Positions 62,087 through 64,000 of a stretch of DNA of 64,000 nt are shown here, piece after piece (within the stretch, counting starts at the first letter, position 1; each line of letters begins with the position of its first letter). Position numbers and translations under genes: made by a program. The stretch is from Pseudaeromonas sp963677375 (lineage in GTDB: Bacteria; Pseudomonadota; Gammaproteobacteria; Enterobacterales; Aeromonadaceae): positions 186,001-250,000 of the forward strand of contig CAXXIF010000012.1 of assembly GCA_963677375.2 (NCBI GenBank), in the 5' to 3' direction. The notes under the pieces were generated by a model. It was not told the DNA's origin. It worked only from the letters and a program-made list of their open reading frames with translations, and did not search any database.

Positions 62087-62737
62087 GTGGAGCCGGTTGC
62101 TCTGCCACAGGCGCTGACCCGGTACGCGAGTCAGGAGTTGGAGCAGCAACTGACCACGCTAGGCTGGCAGGCCGTTGCGGTTCACTACGCACCTTGGCTA
62201 CCGGAGGGCGCACGTCAGCTCCCGCCCTGCAAACAACCGCTGCAGATCCAGCGCAGTAATCCCCAGACCCCGGCCTGGGGCCGGTTAAGCTATCAGCTAA
62301 GTTGCCCCACAGAGCCGGTATGGCACACCCGGGGGCGGGTCGATGTCAGCCTGAGTCTGGAATTGTGGGTCGCCCGTCAAGGGCTGAAGAAGGGACATGT
62401 ATTACAAGCGAGCGACCTGCAAAGCCGGGTGGTGACCGTGGACCGCCTGTTCCGCAGTTTCACCCCGATCCAGCAATCCCTGCTCGGCTATCGCACCTTG
62501 CGCAAGATCCGCGCCGGGCAACTGCTCAGTGCCAGCGACCTGGGCGCCCCGCTGGCCGTACACAAGGGCGATGAGGTGGCCATCTATGCCCGCACGCCCG
62601 GGTTCAGCGCCAGTATGCGCGGCATCGCCCTGGCGGATGGTGAACTGGGGGATACCATTGCGGTGCGCAATCTCAGCAGCAACAAGGAGTTGCAGGCTAC
62701 CGTCACTGCCGCAGGCGAAGTTGAAACCCGGTTCTAG
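62087..62737 (+). CDS. flgA: Lateral P-ring chaperone FlgA (N-terminal signal frame disrupted)
   Basis: This is at least 216 residues with the SAF/FlgA domain: LKKGHVLQASDLQSR, then KIRAGQLLSASDL and a C-terminal ELGDTIAVRNLSSNKELQATV. FlgA acts in the periplasm to help FlgI polymerise. The conventional start here (GTG 62087) gives no signal peptide, but the same frame is open upstream and encodes a good one (RRLFTLSLLLFPLWSLA, 62030-62080) with no ATG, GTG or TTG in frame. One frame over, ATG 62004 starts MRKHLFR, an ideal signal N-terminus. A single missing base near 62004-62030 would join them. Confidence 0.8.
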   Translation: MEPVALPQALTRYASQELEQQLTTLGWQAVAVHYAPWLPEGARQLPPCKQPLQIQRSNPQTPAWGRLSYQLSCPTEPVWHTRGRVDVSLSLELWVARQGLKKGHVLQASDLQSRVVTVDRLFRSFTPIQQSLLGYRTLRKIRAGQLLSASDLGAPLAVHKGDEVAIYARTPGFSASMRGIALADGELGDTIAVRNLSSNKELQATVTAAGEVETRF

Positions 62738-62775
62738 GTTCGCAGCAGCCGTTAGCTGAAGAAGACAAACCGGCC

Positions 62776-62799
62776 TAAAGTTTTCCGCCAGGTCCGTCG
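62776..62799 (+). promoter_or_regulatory. Sigma-28-like promoter upstream of flgM
   Basis: TAAAGTTT (62776-62783) is an exact -35, followed after 12 bases by GTCG (62796-62799) as a partial GCCGATAA. It shares the GTCG core with the lafA promoter. flgM would then be controlled by the sigma factor it inhibits, as in E. coli. Confidence 0.45.
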
Positions 62800-62837
62800 C
62801 TTCTTTTCAAGTAGCACACTTATTTGCAGGAGGCGGC

Positions 62838-63140
62838 ATGAAAATTACCAATGATGCCCGTGACTTCACCAGCAGCGCATTATCGTCCAGTTCCACCAGC
62901 CGGAATTCGACGCCTCAGGAAACCACGCCAGGCACCACGGCCGTGACGGGATACCAGAATCCGGAAAGCAGTATCAGCCGCGATGCCTTGTGGCTGGATG
63001 CCACCCAACAGGAACTGGCAACCACCAGTGATGTGGATATGGAGAAGGTTCAACAGTTACAGCAGGCCATCGCCAACGGCGAACTGAAACTGGACACTCA
63101 GGCACTGAGCGAAGCGATTCTGGAGATGCACCGCGAATGA
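62838..63140 (+). CDS. flgM: Lateral anti-sigma-28 factor FlgM
   Basis: This 100-residue protein has a disordered Ser/Thr-rich N-terminal half and a C-terminal FlgM part (DMEKVQQLQQAIANGELKLDTQALSEAIL). It binds the sigma factor (LafS here) and is exported once the hook is complete. AGGAGG precedes the ATG, and the stop overlaps flgN by 4 bases. Confidence 0.9.
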   Translation: MKITNDARDFTSSALSSSSTSRNSTPQETTPGTTAVTGYQNPESSISRDALWLDATQQELATTSDVDMEKVQQLQQAIANGELKLDTQALSEAILEMHRE

Positions 63141-63592
63141 CCCGAAGTGACATCATCAAGAGCCTGATTCTTGGAATACAAATGGACGTTGCACATTATG
63201 CCGAGTTGCAGCGTTTACTCGAACATCAGTTCCAGTTGCTCAAGGCTCGGGATACGGCCGCCATTACCGCCCTGAATCACGACCACCAAACCCTGGTCGC
63301 CAAATTACAGTGTTCCGCCGGTGAACGCTCCCGCCAGTTGGATTTGTTGGGAATTAAACCCGATGACCATGGCATGACGACTCTTCTGGGACAGTTGCCG
63401 CCAGTACTCAAACTACGACTGAAACCCGTGTGGAATCGATTGTGCAAACTGCTGCACCAGTGTCAGCACCAGAACGAGATCAATGGCCGGCTGTTGCGTT
63501 GTCAGTACGATGTGATTCAACGCATGCTGCACGGCGAACCCAGTTACGATTACGCCCCGCAACTCTTCGGTGGCCACAACGCGGGTTATTAA
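63137..63592 (+). CDS. flgN: Lateral flagellar chaperone FlgN
   Basis: This 151-residue all-helical protein lies downstream of flgM, as FlgN does. FlgN-like helices are visible (AELQRLLEHQFQLLKARDTAAITALNHDHQTLVAKL). It should chaperone FlgK and FlgL to the export gate. It converges on fliJ with an 18-base gap. Confidence 0.85.
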   Translation: MTRSDIIKSLILGIQMDVAHYAELQRLLEHQFQLLKARDTAAITALNHDHQTLVAKLQCSAGERSRQLDLLGIKPDDHGMTTLLGQLPPVLKLRLKPVWNRLCKLLHQCQHQNEINGRLLRCQYDVIQRMLHGEPSYDYAPQLFGGHNAGY

Positions 63593-63610
63593 GCGCCTCG
63601 ACGCGTCCCA

Positions 63611-64000
63611 TCAGCGGCCAAACCGCTGGTTATTGAACTCATCCAGACTCTGTTGCTGCCGGCGGTGCTGCTGATATAGCACCGCCTCGGCCCGCTGCCG
63701 CAGTAACAACTCAAGCCCTTTGACCTTGCCAATCTGCGCCCGTAACAGCCCTTCCAAATGACTCAGATCCTGTCGCGCCAGCGCCACCTTGTCCACCTGC
63801 TGCAGCCAGAGGCGCTCCATCTGCCGTCGCATATGGTAGTAATTTTCCCGGATCAGCAGTTGCCGCAGATCCAGTCCCTGTTCCATCTCGGCCAGCAAGC
63901 GCGCCAGCGTCTGCTCACGCTCCTGCTCCCGCTGGATGCGCTGCAGGATTTTGCCACGTTCAGTCCCCAGCCGCTCCAGCTCCTGACGCTGCATGTCCAG
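63611..64000 (-). CDS. fliJ: Lateral flagellar export protein FliJ, 5' truncated by window edge
   Basis: About 130 residues are visible, all helical and rich in Gln, Arg and Glu (a coiled coil), ending at 63611. The frame stays open to the window edge, so the start is outside. FliJ is a general chaperone and central stalk of the flagellar export ATPase. Its position next to flgN matches lateral clusters in which fliEFGHIJ is followed by flgN. Confidence 0.8.
   Translation of the reverse strand: MDMQRQELERLGTERGKILQRIQREQEREQTLARLLAEMEQGLDLRQLLIRENYYHMRRQMERLWLQQVDKVALARQDLSHLEGLLRAQIGKVKGLELLLRQRAEAVLYQQHRRQQQSLDEFNNQRFGR

Noticed and set aside
1..64000. CRISPR arrays, tRNA or rRNA genes, insertion sequences, phage attachment sites
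   Set aside because: None found on reading both strands: no spaced direct-repeat array, transposase or integrase gene, or RNA gene signature.

Overview
The window looks like chromosomal DNA of a gammaproteobacterium, most probably an Aeromonadaceae member (Aeromonas or a close relative). The evidence is a lateral-flagellum (laf) locus arranged as in Aeromonas and Vibrio, a long enterobacterial-type IlvC with divergent ilvY, a CsdA-CsdE pair, and moderately high GC. The genus call is inference from gene order and protein appearance, not from a search.

Layout. 1-3.7 kb: end of a likely lipid A or LPS sugar-modification operon (GT2, lipid-A-disaccharide-synthase N-domain protein, GT39/83 transferase, UDP-glucuronate 4-epimerase). 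3.7-11.5 kb: a compact lasso-peptide biosynthetic cluster. It has a 47-codon precursor gene on the minus strand (3775-3918), a nucleotidyltransferase broken by one extra C, a B2 protease, an export ABC transporter, a PqqD-like leader-binding protein, an asparagine-synthetase-type cyclase, an HPr-kinase-like kinase and a sulfotransferase. 11.7-13.9 kb: HDOD protein and MATE exporter. 14.1-23.2 kb: an eight-gene minus-strand siderophore operon (TonB-dependent receptor, FhuF, FhuCDB, TonB, ExbB, ExbD) behind two tandem Fur-box-like sequences. 23.5-40.3 kb: core and household genes (ilvC/ilvY, cytochrome b562, CDF transporter, HDOD, pgi, uppP, a GGDEF-EAL protein, rep, a FlxA-like protein, csdAE, a lytic transglycosylase).

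40.3-64 kb is most of a lateral flagellar locus. It runs from a PilZ gene and lafU/lafT/lafS/lafF/lafE/lafX/lafC/lafB/lafA, through a TPR glycosyltransferase and a degenerate GGDEF-EAL gene, to an unknown gene and flgL-K-J-I-H-G-F-E-D-C-B, with flgA, flgM and flgN on the other strand and the end of fliJ at the edge. A sigma-54-like site precedes flgB, and sigma-28-like sites precede lafA and flgM. This fits a LafK/sigma-54 to LafS/sigma-28 hierarchy checked by FlgM.

The most interesting element is the lasso cluster. The precursor matches the leader pattern [Y/W]xxPxLxxxGxxxxxT exactly. This predicts an 18-residue core, NTPFGVGADGGIFSTTAS, with an Asn1-Asp9 ring and a C-terminal Ser, the residue modified by known lasso kinases. 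Kinase, nucleotidyltransferase and sulfotransferase together suggest a multiply decorated product. Three single-base frame disruptions (nucleotidyltransferase, flgL, probably the flgA signal peptide) need raw-read confirmation, because they could be sequencing errors, slipped-strand variation or real lesions.
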